Numbered from the stretch's first letter, positions 36,018-45,156 are shown. The stretch is 64,000 nucleotides of DNA from Trinickia violacea (GCF_005280735.1 NZ_CP040078.1:1178001-1242000); one strand, 5' to 3'. Notes: generated from the sequence alone by a model not told the origin. Made by a program: numbers and translations.

Positions 36018-37448
36018 ATGACTATGCGAGTCGATCGAAACTACATCAACGGTCAGTTCACCGAGCCCGCCGGCGCAGCGCGCATCGCGGTCTTCAATCC
36101 GGCGACCGAAGCGCAGATCGCCGAGATCTCAGCCGCCACGAAGGCCGAGGCCGTGGCGGCCGTCGAAGCGGCGGCTGCCGCGCAAAAGAGCTGGCGCAAG
36201 CTGCCGGCGGCCGAGCGCGCCGCTTACATGCACAAGCTCGCCGACGCGCTGACCGAACTCGCGCCGGACATCGGCCGCGCGCTCGCGGCGGAATCGGGCA
36301 AGAGCGTGTCGGACGCGACCAACGAGTCGATCTACGCCGGTCAGATCACCCGCTATCACGCGGAATGGGCGCGCCGCATCGAAGGCGAAATCATCCCGAG
36401 CGATACGCCCGATGAAAACCTCTTTCTGCAGCGCGAGCCGATCGGCGTCGTCGCTTGCCTGATTCCGTTCAACTACCCGGTCTACACGCTGATGCGCAAA
36501 GTCGCGCCGGCGCTGATCTCGGGCAACACCGTGGTGGTCCGTCCGAGCAACAACACGCCGACCTCCGCGTTCGAAATCGCCAAGGCGGTCGACCGCGCGG
36601 GCTTCCCGGCAGGCGTCGTCAACATCGTCTCGATGGATCACGACACGGCCGAGGCGGTCTGCACGCATCCGGCGGTCGGCATGATCACGCTGACGGGCAG
36701 CGTCAACGCGGGCCGCAAGGTGCTCGAGTACTGCAAGGCCAATATCGCGAAGCCGTCGCTGGAACTGGGCGGCAAGACGCCCGCGATCATCGAGGCCGAT
36801 GCCGACCTCGAAAAAGCCGCGCAGGCGCTCGTGGCGTCGAAGACGACGCACTGCGGCCAGCTCTGCACGGCCATCGAGCGTGTATACGTGCAGGAAAGCG
36901 TCTATGAGCGCTTCGTCGCGCTCCTCAAGCAGCACATGAGCGCGGTGAAGATCGGCGATCGCAGCGAGCATCCGGAACGCATGGGCCCGCTCGTCAACGA
37001 CGCGTCGCGCAAGGGCATTCACGCCATGGTCGAGCGCGCGGTAGCCGAAGGCGCGAAGGTCGAAACCGGCGGCCGGATTCCGGAAGGCAAGGGGTACTTC
37101 TATCCGCCGACGCTGCTCACGAACGTGCGTCAGGACATGGAGATCGTCCAGGAAGAAACCTTCGGTCCGATCATGCCGGTGCTCAAGTACCGCACGATCG
37201 ACGAAGCGATCGAGATGGCCAACGATCACCAGTTCGGTCTGTCGTCGGTGCTCTATACCGAGAACTACCGCACGGCGATGAAGGTGGCGAATGCGATCGA
37301 AGCGGGCGAGCTCTATGTGAACCGCACGCCGGCCGATCCGTACCAGGGCTTCCACGCGGGCTGGAAGCGTTCGGGCCTCGGCGGCGACGACGGCAAGCAC
37401 GGCATGCTCGAATTCACGCAGACGCGCCTCGTCGTCATGAAGTACTGA
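36018..37448 (+). CDS. NAD(P)-dependent aldehyde dehydrogenase, lactaldehyde dehydrogenase-like
   Basis: A 476-aa cytosolic aldehyde dehydrogenase. The general base Glu lies in LELGGKTPAII (near residue 251), the catalytic Cys in HCGQLCTAIERVYV (near 285), the cofactor-binding segment is VACLIPFNYPVYTLMRK, and EETFGPIMPVLKY follows the usual fold. Closest by eye to AldA/GabD-like enzymes that oxidise small hydroxy- or sugar aldehydes. It is the first gene of the catabolic operon running to 41829. The ATG at 36018 overlaps a second possible ATG two codons later. It probably oxidises the aldehyde made by the GMC enzyme encoded last in the operon. Confidence 0.93.
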   Translation: MTMRVDRNYINGQFTEPAGAARIAVFNPATEAQIAEISAATKAEAVAAVEAAAAAQKSWRKLPAAERAAYMHKLADALTELAPDIGRALAAESGKSVSDATNESIYAGQITRYHAEWARRIEGEIIPSDTPDENLFLQREPIGVVACLIPFNYPVYTLMRKVAPALISGNTVVVRPSNNTPTSAFEIAKAVDRAGFPAGVVNIVSMDHDTAEAVCTHPAVGMITLTGSVNAGRKVLEYCKANIAKPSLELGGKTPAIIEADADLEKAAQALVASKTTHCGQLCTAIERVYVQESVYERFVALLKQHMSAVKIGDRSEHPERMGPLVNDASRKGIHAMVERAVAEGAKVETGGRIPEGKGYFYPPTLLTNVRQDMEIVQEETFGPIMPVLKYRTIDEAIEMANDHQFGLSSVLYTENYRTAMKVANAIEAGELYVNRTPADPYQGFHAGWKRSGLGGDDGKHGMLEFTQTRLVVMKY

Positions 37449-37476
37449 CCGGGCGCCAAGCCCTGTCGCGCAACAC

Positions 37477-37501
37477 GCGCCGTGCTCACCGGGCACGGCG
37501 C
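37477..37501 (+). terminator. Hairpin between aldehyde dehydrogenase and MFS genes
   Basis: GCGCCGTGC, 7-nt loop, GCACGGCGC: a perfect 9-bp stem in the 149-bp gap. No T-run follows, so it is more likely an attenuator or an mRNA-stability element than a full terminator. Confidence 0.4.
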
Positions 37502-37597
37502 ATCGCAATAAGAAACAGAACAATCAGGAGACTCGGCCGAACCGCATGTGATTAGGATCGCTATGCGTGTTGGACGCGTCGATGACGGAGTGTCTTA

Positions 37598-38914
37598 ATG
37601 TCAGGCAGTGAAGTGTCTCAGGCCGTAGCCGTCGAAGCGGCAAGTCGCGCGGCGGCGCAGGCCACGCGCGGGCAGCGCTATGTGCAGCTGATGCTGCTGG
37701 TGCTCGCGGCGGGCGCGATCTATCCGATTCTGTATCTGCGTCAGGTGTATCAGACGACGATGCTCGAAGTGTTCGCCATCAACGATGCGCAACTCGGGTA
37801 TCTGTACTCGTCGCTCGGCACGCTGTTCCTCGTGAGCTATTTGCCGAGCGGCTGGCTCGCCGATCGCATCGCACCGCGCTTGTTGATCTGCTTTTCGCTG
37901 ATCGGCACCGGCCTGCTCGGCGTCTGGTATGCGACGGCGTCGTCGTTCCCGATGCTGATGCTGATTTTTTGCGGCTGGGGCATCACCACGGGGCTGACGT
38001 TCTGGGCAGCCGTCATCAAGCGCGTGAACATGATTGCCCACGACGAGCAAGGGCGTTTCTTCGGCCTGCTCGACGGCGGCCGCGGCTTGATCGAAGCGAT
38101 GCTCGCCACGATTGCGATCGGCTTGTTCGCCTATGTGACGAACACGCGCGGCGAAGGGGCCGCCACGGGCTTCAAGCTCGTCGTCCATATGTATGCGTTC
38201 ATCTGTATCGGCCTTGGCGTTCTGCTCGCGCTCGTCAAAGATCCCGAAGCGAAGGGCGCCACGGTGGCCGCTCGCAAGCACAGCGGCAATGTGCTGACCG
38301 ATCTCAAGCAGCTCGCGTCGATTCCCGAACTGTGGCTCGTCACGGCCATCGTGTTCTGCGGCTACCAGGTGTTTTGGGCGACCTATAGCTTCGCCCCGTA
38401 TCTGCAGGAAGGCGGCTTCGGACTCTCCGCGGTCGCGGCCGGCACGATCACGACGCTCAAGCTGTGGATGCGGCCGATCGGCGGCATCGGCGGCGGCTTT
38501 CTCGGCGACCGGTTCTCCAAGGTCAACATTCTGATTCTCGCGTTGGTCCTGGCTGCGGTATCGCTGGTTGTGCTGATCGCGTCGCCGGGGTTCCACAGCA
38601 ACGTGTCGCTCGTGTTTCTCGTGCTGTTCCTCGGCGTGCTGACCTACGCGATCCGCGGCCTCTACTGGGCGCTGCTCGACGACTGCAACGTGCCGCCGCA
38701 CATCGCGGGTCTGGCGATCGGCCTGATCTCGGTGCTCGGCTACTCGCCGGACGTGTTCCTGCCGCTGGTCAACGGCTACTTCACGCAGACATTCCCGGGT
38801 GCGCTCGGCTATCAGATCTATTTCGGTTGCGTCGCGTTCATGGCGCTCTTGGGCGCGGTTGCCGCGCTGGTATTGAGAAGCAGGCTCCACAACAGGAAAT
38901 CGGGTGCGAAATGA
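37598..38914 (+). CDS. MFS transporter
   Basis: A 438-aa inner-membrane transporter with 12 hydrophobic segments. The MFS loop motif is seen as YLPSGWLADRIAPRLL (between helices 2 and 3) and again weakly as GGGFLGDRFSKVNIL in the second half. General form resembles organic-acid or sugar-acid permeases. GACGGAGTGTCTTA before the ATG gives a good ribosome site. Its stop overlaps the start of the enolase-superfamily gene (ATGA), so the two are translationally coupled, which suggests the transported compound is a substrate or precursor for that enzyme. Confidence 0.92.
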   Translation: MSGSEVSQAVAVEAASRAAAQATRGQRYVQLMLLVLAAGAIYPILYLRQVYQTTMLEVFAINDAQLGYLYSSLGTLFLVSYLPSGWLADRIAPRLLICFSLIGTGLLGVWYATASSFPMLMLIFCGWGITTGLTFWAAVIKRVNMIAHDEQGRFFGLLDGGRGLIEAMLATIAIGLFAYVTNTRGEGAATGFKLVVHMYAFICIGLGVLLALVKDPEAKGATVAARKHSGNVLTDLKQLASIPELWLVTAIVFCGYQVFWATYSFAPYLQEGGFGLSAVAAGTITTLKLWMRPIGGIGGGFLGDRFSKVNILILALVLAAVSLVVLIASPGFHSNVSLVFLVLFLGVLTYAIRGLYWALLDDCNVPPHIAGLAIGLISVLGYSPDVFLPLVNGYFTQTFPGALGYQIYFGCVAFMALLGAVAALVLRSRLHNRKSGAK

Positions 38915-40128
38915 AAGTTATCTCGCTAGAAACGCATGTCGTCGCTGTTCCGCCGCCGTACGTGGGCGGCATGTACTGGATCTTCGTGAAGTTGAAGACC
39001 GATGACGGCATCGAAGGCGTCGGCGAAATCTACTCGGCGACGTTCCATCCGAAGGCGATGGTGCCGATCATCGAAGACGTGTTCCAGCGCTACTTGCTGA
39101 ACCACGATCCGCACCGTATCGAGCGCCTGTTCCGCGAATGCTATTCGAGCGGCTTCACGCAGCGCCCCGATCTGACGATGATGGGCGTCGTGAGCGGCTT
39201 GGAAATGGCGTGCTGGGACATCGTCGGCAAAGCCGCGAACAAACCGGTGTACGAGCTGCTGGGCGGCCTCGTGCACGAGAGGCTGCGCTCGTACACGTAT
39301 CTGTATCCGAAGAATTCGAAGGGCGAGTACGACTACGACGATCCCGATCTCGCCGCCGAATGCGCCGCCGAGAACGTCAAGAAGGGCTTCACGGCGGTCA
39401 AGTTCGATCCGGCTGGCCCGTACACGGCGTACTCGGGCCATCAGCTTTCGCTCGAGGTGCTCGACCGCTGCGAAACGTTCTGCCGCAAGGTGCGCGAGGC
39501 CGTGGGCAACCAGGCCGACATCCTGTTCGGCACGCACGGGCAGATGGTGCCGTCGTCGGCGATCCGCCTGGCGAAGCGCCTCGAGAAATACGATCCGCTG
39601 TGGTTCGAGGAGCCGGTGCCGCCGGGGCAGCCCGACGCGATGGCCGAAGTCGCGAAGCACACGAGCATTCCGATCTCGGCGGGCGAGCGCCTGACGACGA
39701 AGTACGAATTCCACAAGCTGCTCGAAGCGGGCGGCGCGTCGATCATTCAATTGAACGTGGCACGCGTGGGCGGCCTGCTCGAAGCGAAGAAAGTCGCGAC
39801 GCTGGCCGAGGTGTACTACGCGCAAATCGCACCGCATCTGTACAACGGTCCGGTGGGCGCGGCGGCGAGCATCCAGCTCGCGGCGTGCACGCCGAACTTC
39901 CTGATCCAGGAAAGCATCATGACGTGGGGCGGTTTCCATGCGGAAGTCGTCAAGACGCCGATCCGCTGGGAGCAGGGCTACATCGTTCCGTCGAAGGAGC
40001 CGGGCCTCGGCATCGAGCTGAACATGGACGTGGTGAAGAAGCACAGCCCGTACACGGGCGAGCGTCTGCATCTGCAAATGGCGGCGAAGCCGCAGGACGT
40101 CAACGACTTTTCGCCGGCCAAGGGCTGA
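38911..40128 (+). CDS. Enolase-superfamily enzyme (mandelate racemase/muconate lactonizing type)
   Basis: A 405-aa enzyme with an N-terminal capping domain and a C-terminal beta-barrel. The barrel keeps two metal-binding Glu positions, in WFEEPVPPG (near 233) and SAGERL (259), plus His309 in IAPHLYNG and Lys164 in AVKFD. Where the first metal ligand Asp is expected, by analogy with DgoD VDFHG, the sequence is FGTHG (206-210): His209 is kept but the Asp is Gly207. I recall close relatives with the same THG motif, so it may mark a subfamily rather than damage. A sugar-acid dehydratase is the likeliest role. It overlaps the MFS gene by 4 bases and is followed 30 bases later by the GMC gene. Confidence 0.9.
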   Translation: MKVISLETHVVAVPPPYVGGMYWIFVKLKTDDGIEGVGEIYSATFHPKAMVPIIEDVFQRYLLNHDPHRIERLFRECYSSGFTQRPDLTMMGVVSGLEMACWDIVGKAANKPVYELLGGLVHERLRSYTYLYPKNSKGEYDYDDPDLAAECAAENVKKGFTAVKFDPAGPYTAYSGHQLSLEVLDRCETFCRKVREAVGNQADILFGTHGQMVPSSAIRLAKRLEKYDPLWFEEPVPPGQPDAMAEVAKHTSIPISAGERLTTKYEFHKLLEAGGASIIQLNVARVGGLLEAKKVATLAEVYYAQIAPHLYNGPVGAAASIQLAACTPNFLIQESIMTWGGFHAEVVKTPIRWEQGYIVPSKEPGLGIELNMDVVKKHSPYTGERLHLQMAAKPQDVNDFSPAKG

Positions 40129-40158
40129 CGAGACACGCATCGTATAAGGCATGCTGAA

Positions 40159-41829
40159 ATGAAATACGACTACATCATCGTCGGCGCGGGCTCCGCGGGC
40201 TGCATCCTCGCCAATCGCCTGACCGAGTCGGGCAAGTACACCGTGCTGCTCGTCGAAGCGGGCGGCAAGGACAGCTCGTTCTGGTTCAAGGTCCCGGTAG
40301 GCTTCACGAAGACCTACTACAACGAGACCTACAACTGGATGTACTACAGCGAGCCCGAGAAAGAGCTCGACAACCGCTCGATCTATTGCCCGCGCGGCAA
40401 GGTGCAAGGCGGCACGGGCTCGATCAACGCGATGGTGTACGTGCGCGGCCAGCGTCACGACTTCGACGATTGGGCGGCCGCCGCCGGCGACCCGGGCTGG
40501 TCGTACGAAGGCGTGCTGCCTTACTTCAAGAAGCTCGAATCGCATCCGCTCGGCAACACGAAGTATCACGGCGCGGACGGTCCCATCGGCATTACGCCGA
40601 TGAAGGAAGGCGTGCACCCGATCGTGCACACGTTCCTCAAAGGCTGCGAGCAGCTCGGTTACCGCCGCAACGAAGACTTCAACGGCGAGCAGATCGACGG
40701 CGCGGGCATCTACGATCTGAACACGAAGAACGGGCAGCGCGCATCGAGCAGCTTCATGTATCTGCATCCGGTGCTCGGCCGTCCGAACCTCACGGTGGAG
40801 CGCGACGCGCTCGTCACGCGTGTCCTCTTCGACGAAAAGAAGCGCGCGGTCGGCATCACGCTCACGCAGCACGGCAAGCAGCGCGAATTCACGGCAAGCA
40901 AGGAAGTCATCATGGCGGCGGGCGCGGTCGATACGCCGAAGCTGCTGCAGTTGTCGGGTGTCGGCGCAAAGGCGCTGCTCGCGAAATACAACGTGCCGCT
41001 CGTGCATGAGCTGCCGGCCGTCGGCCAGAATTTGCAGGACCATCTGTGCGTGAGCTTCTACTTCCGCGCCAACGTGAAGACGTTGAACGACGAGATGCGG
41101 CCGCTACTCGGCAAGCTCAAGATCGGCCTGCAATATCTGCTCACGCATAAGGGGCCGCTCTCGATGAGCGTCAACCAGGGCGGCGGCTTCTTCAAGGGCG
41201 ACGAGTCGCTCGAGCATCCGAACCTCCAGCTCTATTTCAATCCGCTGTCGTATCGGATTCCGAAGAGCAACAAGGCGAGCCTCGAGCCGGAACCGTATTC
41301 GGGCTTCCTGGTCGCGTTCAATCCGTGCCGGCCTTCGAGCCGCGGGTCGATCGAAATCGGCTCGAACCGCGCGGAAGATGCCGCGAAGATCCGCATCAAC
41401 GCGCTGACGACGCAGAAGGACATCGACGAAGCGATTCAAGGCAGTGTGCTGATTCGCAAGCTGATGACCGCCCCGGCGCTCAAGGACATCACGATCGAGG
41501 AAATTTCACCCGGCCCGCAGTGCACGACCGAAGCCGACATGCTCAAGTATTTCCGCGAGAACTCGGGTTCGATCTATCACCTGTGCGGATCGTGCGCGAT
41601 GGGCGACGACGTTGCCACGTCGGTCGTCGACTCGCGTCTCAAGGTGCATGGCATCGAGGGGTTGCGGATCGTCGATGCGTCGGTGTTCCCGAACGTCACG
41701 TCGGGCAACATCAATGCGGCGACGATGATGGTGGCGGAGAAGGGCGCCGAGCTGATTCTCGAAGACGCGCAAGCGTCGGCCGGGCGCGGCGGTGCAGCGC
41801 GCGCTTCCGAGGCGCTGCATTCGCATTGA
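40159..41829 (+). CDS. GMC-family FAD-dependent oxidoreductase (choline dehydrogenase-like)
   Basis: A 556-aa flavoenzyme that oxidises a primary or secondary alcohol to an aldehyde or ketone. The N-terminal dinucleotide-binding fold is YDYIIVGAGSAGCILANRL (3-21) with the distal Glu in LLVEAGG. GMC signature 1 is PRGKVQGGTGSINAMVYVRG (75-94), signature 2 is GAVDTPKLLQLSGVG, and the C-terminal catalytic His-Asn region includes HLCGSCAMG and NVTSGNINAATMM. No signal peptide. It is the last gene of the catabolic operon, followed by a strong terminator. Together with the aldehyde dehydrogenase it would convert an alcohol to an acid in two steps. Confidence 0.94.
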   Translation: MKYDYIIVGAGSAGCILANRLTESGKYTVLLVEAGGKDSSFWFKVPVGFTKTYYNETYNWMYYSEPEKELDNRSIYCPRGKVQGGTGSINAMVYVRGQRHDFDDWAAAAGDPGWSYEGVLPYFKKLESHPLGNTKYHGADGPIGITPMKEGVHPIVHTFLKGCEQLGYRRNEDFNGEQIDGAGIYDLNTKNGQRASSSFMYLHPVLGRPNLTVERDALVTRVLFDEKKRAVGITLTQHGKQREFTASKEVIMAAGAVDTPKLLQLSGVGAKALLAKYNVPLVHELPAVGQNLQDHLCVSFYFRANVKTLNDEMRPLLGKLKIGLQYLLTHKGPLSMSVNQGGGFFKGDESLEHPNLQLYFNPLSYRIPKSNKASLEPEPYSGFLVAFNPCRPSSRGSIEIGSNRAEDAAKIRINALTTQKDIDEAIQGSVLIRKLMTAPALKDITIEEISPGPQCTTEADMLKYFRENSGSIYHLCGSCAMGDDVATSVVDSRLKVHGIEGLRIVDASVFPNVTSGNINAATMMVAEKGAELILEDAQASAGRGGAARASEALHSH

Positions 41830-41842
41830 TATCGCTGTGGTG

Positions 41843-41882
41843 ACGGCGCGCGTGGGTTGATCGATCCGCGCGCGCCGTTTTT
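41843..41882 (+). terminator. Rho-independent terminator of the catabolic operon
   Basis: ACGGCGCGCG, 16-nt loop, CGCGCGCCGT followed by TTTT, 14 bases after the GMC stop. The 10-bp stem and T-run are classic. Confidence 0.85.
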
Positions 41883-41896
41883 GCGCGTGTTTTCCT

Positions 41897-42487
41897 TTAC
41901 GTCGTGGGGAACGCCGCACGCCCCTGCGTGAGATCGCGCAGCGCGTCGCGTGCCGGATCGATTGCCGTTGCGGGCATGCGAATCGTGAGGCGCACGTTCA
42001 GTTCGTAGACGCTGTCGATCAGCTCCGCGCCTTCCTGCTCGATCCAGCGCCGCACGCGCGCCTCGTCGGCAAAGCCCATCTCGACGACAAGACATGCGAG
42101 CGCAATCCGCTCGACACGCTCTGCATTCAAAAGCGCGCTAGCGATCGCATCGGTGTAGGCGCGCACGAGGCCGCCCGCGCCGAGCTTCACGCCGCCGTAA
42201 TAGCGCACGACCGCGGCGAGCACGCCGTCGAGATCGTGATGACGCAGCACTTCGAGAATCGGCCGGCCCGCCGTGCCGGAAGGCTCGCCGTCGTCCGACA
42301 TCCCCGATTGCCCGCCCGCGAGCAGCGCCCAGCAGACGTGGGTCGCAGCGGGATGCGCTGCGCGCAGGCGGCGCAGTTCATCCATCGCGGCTTCGCGGTC
42401 GGCGACCGGGAGGGCGTGCGCGATGAAGCGGCTTTTGCGGATTTCGAGTTCGGCGCTGACGGCGGCGGCAAGCGTGAAAGTGGGCAA
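41897..42487 (-). CDS. yigZ: YigZ/IMPACT-family protein
   Basis: A 196-aa protein with the UPF0029/IMPACT N-terminal domain (KSRFIAHALPVADREAAMDEL near residues 17-38; HVCWALLAGGQSGMSDDGEPSGTAGRPIL at 50-78; VVRYYGGVKLGAGGLVRAY at 92-110) and a small C-terminal DUF1949 domain. Family members are linked to translation control or tRNA-related functions; the bacterial role is not settled. The start appears to be TTG at 42487 (LPTFTLAAAV); there is no in-frame ATG upstream and no clear ribosome site, so the N-terminus is uncertain. It is transcribed towards the operon terminator, possibly in one unit with the GST gene upstream. Confidence 0.88.
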   Translation of the reverse strand: MPTFTLAAAVSAELEIRKSRFIAHALPVADREAAMDELRRLRAAHPAATHVCWALLAGGQSGMSDDGEPSGTAGRPILEVLRHHDLDGVLAAVVRYYGGVKLGAGGLVRAYTDAIASALLNAERVERIALACLVVEMGFADEARVRRWIEQEGAELIDSVYELNVRLTIRMPATAIDPARDALRDLTQGRAAFPTT

Positions 42488-42610
42488 GGTGAACGGTTCA
42501 GAGGGTGCGGGATCGATGGAAAGCGGCTCGCGCGATGGCGATCCGCATGAGCCGAGTCCCGCAATGGTAGCGCAGAGCGCGCAGGCGCCTGTTTTTAGCG
42601 TGAGCAGGCC

Positions 42611-43267
42611 CTAAAACTCGACGTCGAGCTCGTCGATCTCTTCCGTTTCCTCTTGCGCCGCAGCGATCCACGCCTTCATTTCAGGCAGTTCGAGAATGCG
42701 CGCGCAGAATGGCTTGATGTCGTCGCCGAGTGGCACATCGTAGGTGATGAAGCGTGTGACGACCGGCGCGTACATCGCGTCCGCCTCGCATTGATCTTCG
42801 CCGAACAAAAACGGGCCGCCGTATCGCGCGAGACAATCACGCCAGATCTCGAACACGCGCTCGATGTCGCCTTGTGCGCGCGACCACACCTTGAAGCCCG
42901 GAAAATGTGCCTTGAGGTTCATCGGCAGCGCGCCGCGCAGCGCACTGAAGCCCGAATGCATCTCGCCGCAAATCGCGCGGCAATGCGCGCGTGCCGCGCG
43001 GTCGGAAGGCAGCAATCCGGCTTGCGGACACACTTCGTTCAGGTACTCCGCGATCGCGAGCGTGTCCCAGATCTTGATGCCGTCGTGCTGTAGACAAGGC
43101 ACGAGAATCGACGGCGACAGCAGCAGGATTTCGGCACGCACGCCGGGCGCGTCGATCGGGACTTCGATTTCGTCGAACGGCAGGCCGCTGAACTTCGTCA
43201 GCAGCCAACCTCGCAGCGACCACGAAGAGTAATTGCGGCTGCTGATGGTCAAAGTCGCTTTCGACAT
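42611..43267 (-). CDS. Glutathione S-transferase family protein
   Basis: A 218-aa cytosolic protein. The thioredoxin-like N-terminal domain (1 to about 80) begins TLTISSRNYSSWSLRGWLL, with the SSWSLRG Ser cluster where zeta/beta-like GSTs bind glutathione. ILVPCLQHDGIKIWDTLAIAEYLNE carries the conserved cis-Pro and the glutathione-contacting segment. A helical C-terminal domain follows. It ends in an acidic tail (EETEEIDELDVEF). AGGGA nine bases upstream of the ATG supports the start. Substrate unknown. Confidence 0.92.
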   Translation of the reverse strand: MSKATLTISSRNYSSWSLRGWLLTKFSGLPFDEIEVPIDAPGVRAEILLLSPSILVPCLQHDGIKIWDTLAIAEYLNEVCPQAGLLPSDRAARAHCRAICGEMHSGFSALRGALPMNLKAHFPGFKVWSRAQGDIERVFEIWRDCLARYGGPFLFGEDQCEADAMYAPVVTRFITYDVPLGDDIKPFCARILELPEMKAWIAAAQEETEEIDELDVEF

Positions 43268-43644
43268 GTCGGTGTTCCCTAAGCGGGTGCTGCAAACTCA
43301 GCATGCACTGCTTCGATGCATCCGTGCACCACTTCGTCGCTGTCGGCGACGCATGGATGGCCGTCGCGCTGGCTCGATGTGCCGGCCGATCGAGCGCAAT
43401 CCGCAACCCGCCGCGAGACAGTGCCGCGGTGCCGCGACTGGCGCTGCATGCCACGCTAGGACGCGCGCAATAGCCATGCCAATGCACGTGTCGCGTGGTG
43501 CATATCGCAACCAGACCCACAGTCAGACCCGCACCCGGACCGCTCGTGCAACACATGCCTCATGCGCGCCCATCCGCACGCGATGCGTCGCGCCGTGGCA
43601 TACGTATTGCGTCGATTCGACAGCCTCTTTGCCGTGGCGGGATC
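43268..43644. other. Gene-free region upstream of phaZ
   Basis: 377 bases between the divergent GST and PHA depolymerase genes. A frame extends the phaZ ORF leftwards by 50 codons but is Arg/His-rich and unlike the family. No gene or clear regulatory dyad recognised. Confidence 0.5.
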
Positions 43645-44961
43645 ATGAATTGGCTAGCGTATCCAACCTATCAGACCGTGTCCGACGTCATGCGCCCCGT
43701 CTCCGACGTGGCCCGCATGACGGGCTCGCTCATCGATACGTGGCCGCCCGGCCTCGCCGCGCTCGATGGCGTGCGCTACTACGGCGCCGCTTGCGACGTG
43801 CTCACACTGGCGACGCTCACGCATAAGCGGCCTGAGTTCGGCATCGCGAGTATCGAGGTGGATGGACGCGAGACCGCGGTGCTCGAGGAGGTCGTGGCGA
43901 GCACGCCGTTCTGTTCGCTGCTGCACTTCAAGAAGGATACGCCGGCCGTGCATCCGCGCGTGCTGATGATCGCGCCGATGTCGGGCCACTTCGCGACGCT
44001 GCTGCGCGGCACCGTGCGCACGATGCTGCCGGAGCACGACGTCTACATCACCGATTGGCACAATCCGCGCGACGTGTCGCTCAAGCACGGACGCTTCGGC
44101 TTGACGGAATTCGTGCAGCACGTGATCCGTTTTCTGGAGCACCTCGGCGAGGGGGCGCACGTGATGGCGATTTGTCAGCCGACGGTGGCGGCGCTCGCCG
44201 CCGTGGCGCTCATGGCCGAAGACAGACATCCGGCCCAGCCCGCGAGCATGACGCTGATGGCCGGACCGATCGATACGCGCATCAATCCGACGCGCGTGAA
44301 CGAATTGGCGAAGAGCAAGCCGATCGAATGGTTCGTGAAGAACCTGATCAGCGCGGTGCCGCCGGGTTTTGCGGGCGCGCATCGGCGCGTCTATCCGGGC
44401 TTCGTGCAGCTGAGCGCGTTCATTTCGATGAACGCCGAGCGTCACGCGAACTCGATCGCCGACATGTTCTACGAGCGCGCGAAGGGCGATGCGGAAAAAG
44501 CCGAGGCGATCCGCGTTTTCTACGAGGAATACTTCGCGACGATGGATCTTGCCGAGGAGTTCTACATCGAGACGGTCGCCACGGTGTTCCAGCAGCACGC
44601 GTTGCCGCTCGGCGCATTGGAGGTGGGCGGGCGGCTCGTCGATCCATCGATGATTCGGCGCACGGCGCTGTTGACGGTCGAAGGCGAAAAGGACGATATC
44701 TGCGCGATCGGCCAGACGCTCGCCGCGCAGGATCTTTGCTCGCGCTTGCGCCCGTATCTGAAGACGCATCATGTGCAAACGGGCGTCGGGCACTACGGCG
44801 TATTCAACGGCAAACGCTGGGAGCGGCAGATCTATCCGCTCGTGCGTGCCGTGATCCACGACAACGAGGCGGCCCCGACGCTCTCCGCGCGCATCCAACC
44901 CGCGCCGCTCGGAAGCGCTGACGAACCCCGCGCAACGGCGACGGCGCCGTTGCCGGGTTAG
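43645..44961 (+). CDS. phaZ: Intracellular polyhydroxyalkanoate depolymerase
   Basis: A 438-aa cytoplasmic alpha/beta hydrolase that mobilises native PHB/PHA granules. The nucleophile elbow reads MAICQPTV with Cys178 in place of the usual lipase-box Ser, as in the i-type PhaZ of Ralstonia. PHB_depo signatures include MLPEHDVYITDWHNPRDV (near 127-144) and the C-terminal VQTGVGHYGVFNGKRW with the catalytic His. No signal peptide, consistent with an intracellular enzyme. The ATG at 43645 gives the family N-terminus (MNWLAYPTYQTVSDV). No phaC or phasin gene is next to it. Confidence 0.93.
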   Translation: MNWLAYPTYQTVSDVMRPVSDVARMTGSLIDTWPPGLAALDGVRYYGAACDVLTLATLTHKRPEFGIASIEVDGRETAVLEEVVASTPFCSLLHFKKDTPAVHPRVLMIAPMSGHFATLLRGTVRTMLPEHDVYITDWHNPRDVSLKHGRFGLTEFVQHVIRFLEHLGEGAHVMAICQPTVAALAAVALMAEDRHPAQPASMTLMAGPIDTRINPTRVNELAKSKPIEWFVKNLISAVPPGFAGAHRRVYPGFVQLSAFISMNAERHANSIADMFYERAKGDAEKAEAIRVFYEEYFATMDLAEEFYIETVATVFQQHALPLGALEVGGRLVDPSMIRRTALLTVEGEKDDICAIGQTLAAQDLCSRLRPYLKTHHVQTGVGHYGVFNGKRWERQIYPLVRAVIHDNEAAPTLSARIQPAPLGSADEPRATATAPLPG

Positions 44962-45058
44962 CGCAGCCGCGCGTCGAATCCTTACCAAATTCCAGAGGTC
45001 ATCCACTATCGGCGGCATGCCGAAACGAACGGTCGTGCACATAGAATCGCCTTCACGC

Positions 45059-45156
45059 TGTCGACCGGAGTTGGCGCTTTAGCGTGTCGACCGAAGTTGG
45101 CGCTTTAGCGCCTACTCCGGTCCCATGCAGAGCCTTACTCCGGTCCCACGCACAGC
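45059..45156 (+). repeat. Tandem and inverted repeats in the ompW leader
   Basis: A 26-bp unit beginning TGTCGACCGGAGTTGG occurs twice in tandem (45059-45084 and 45085-45110, one mismatch). Two further direct repeats follow: CTACTCCGGTCCCATGCAG (45112 on) and CTTACTCCGGTCCCACGCA (45134 on). ACTCCGGTC of the second pair is the reverse complement of GACCGGAGT in the first, so alternative hairpins can form in the leader. The block ends 21 bases before the ompW start codon. Confidence 0.8.

Noticed and set aside
38926..41043. A 705-codon open frame on the minus strand
   Set aside because: It mirrors the enolase-type and GMC genes, which have clear motifs; the composition is that of an antisense shadow.
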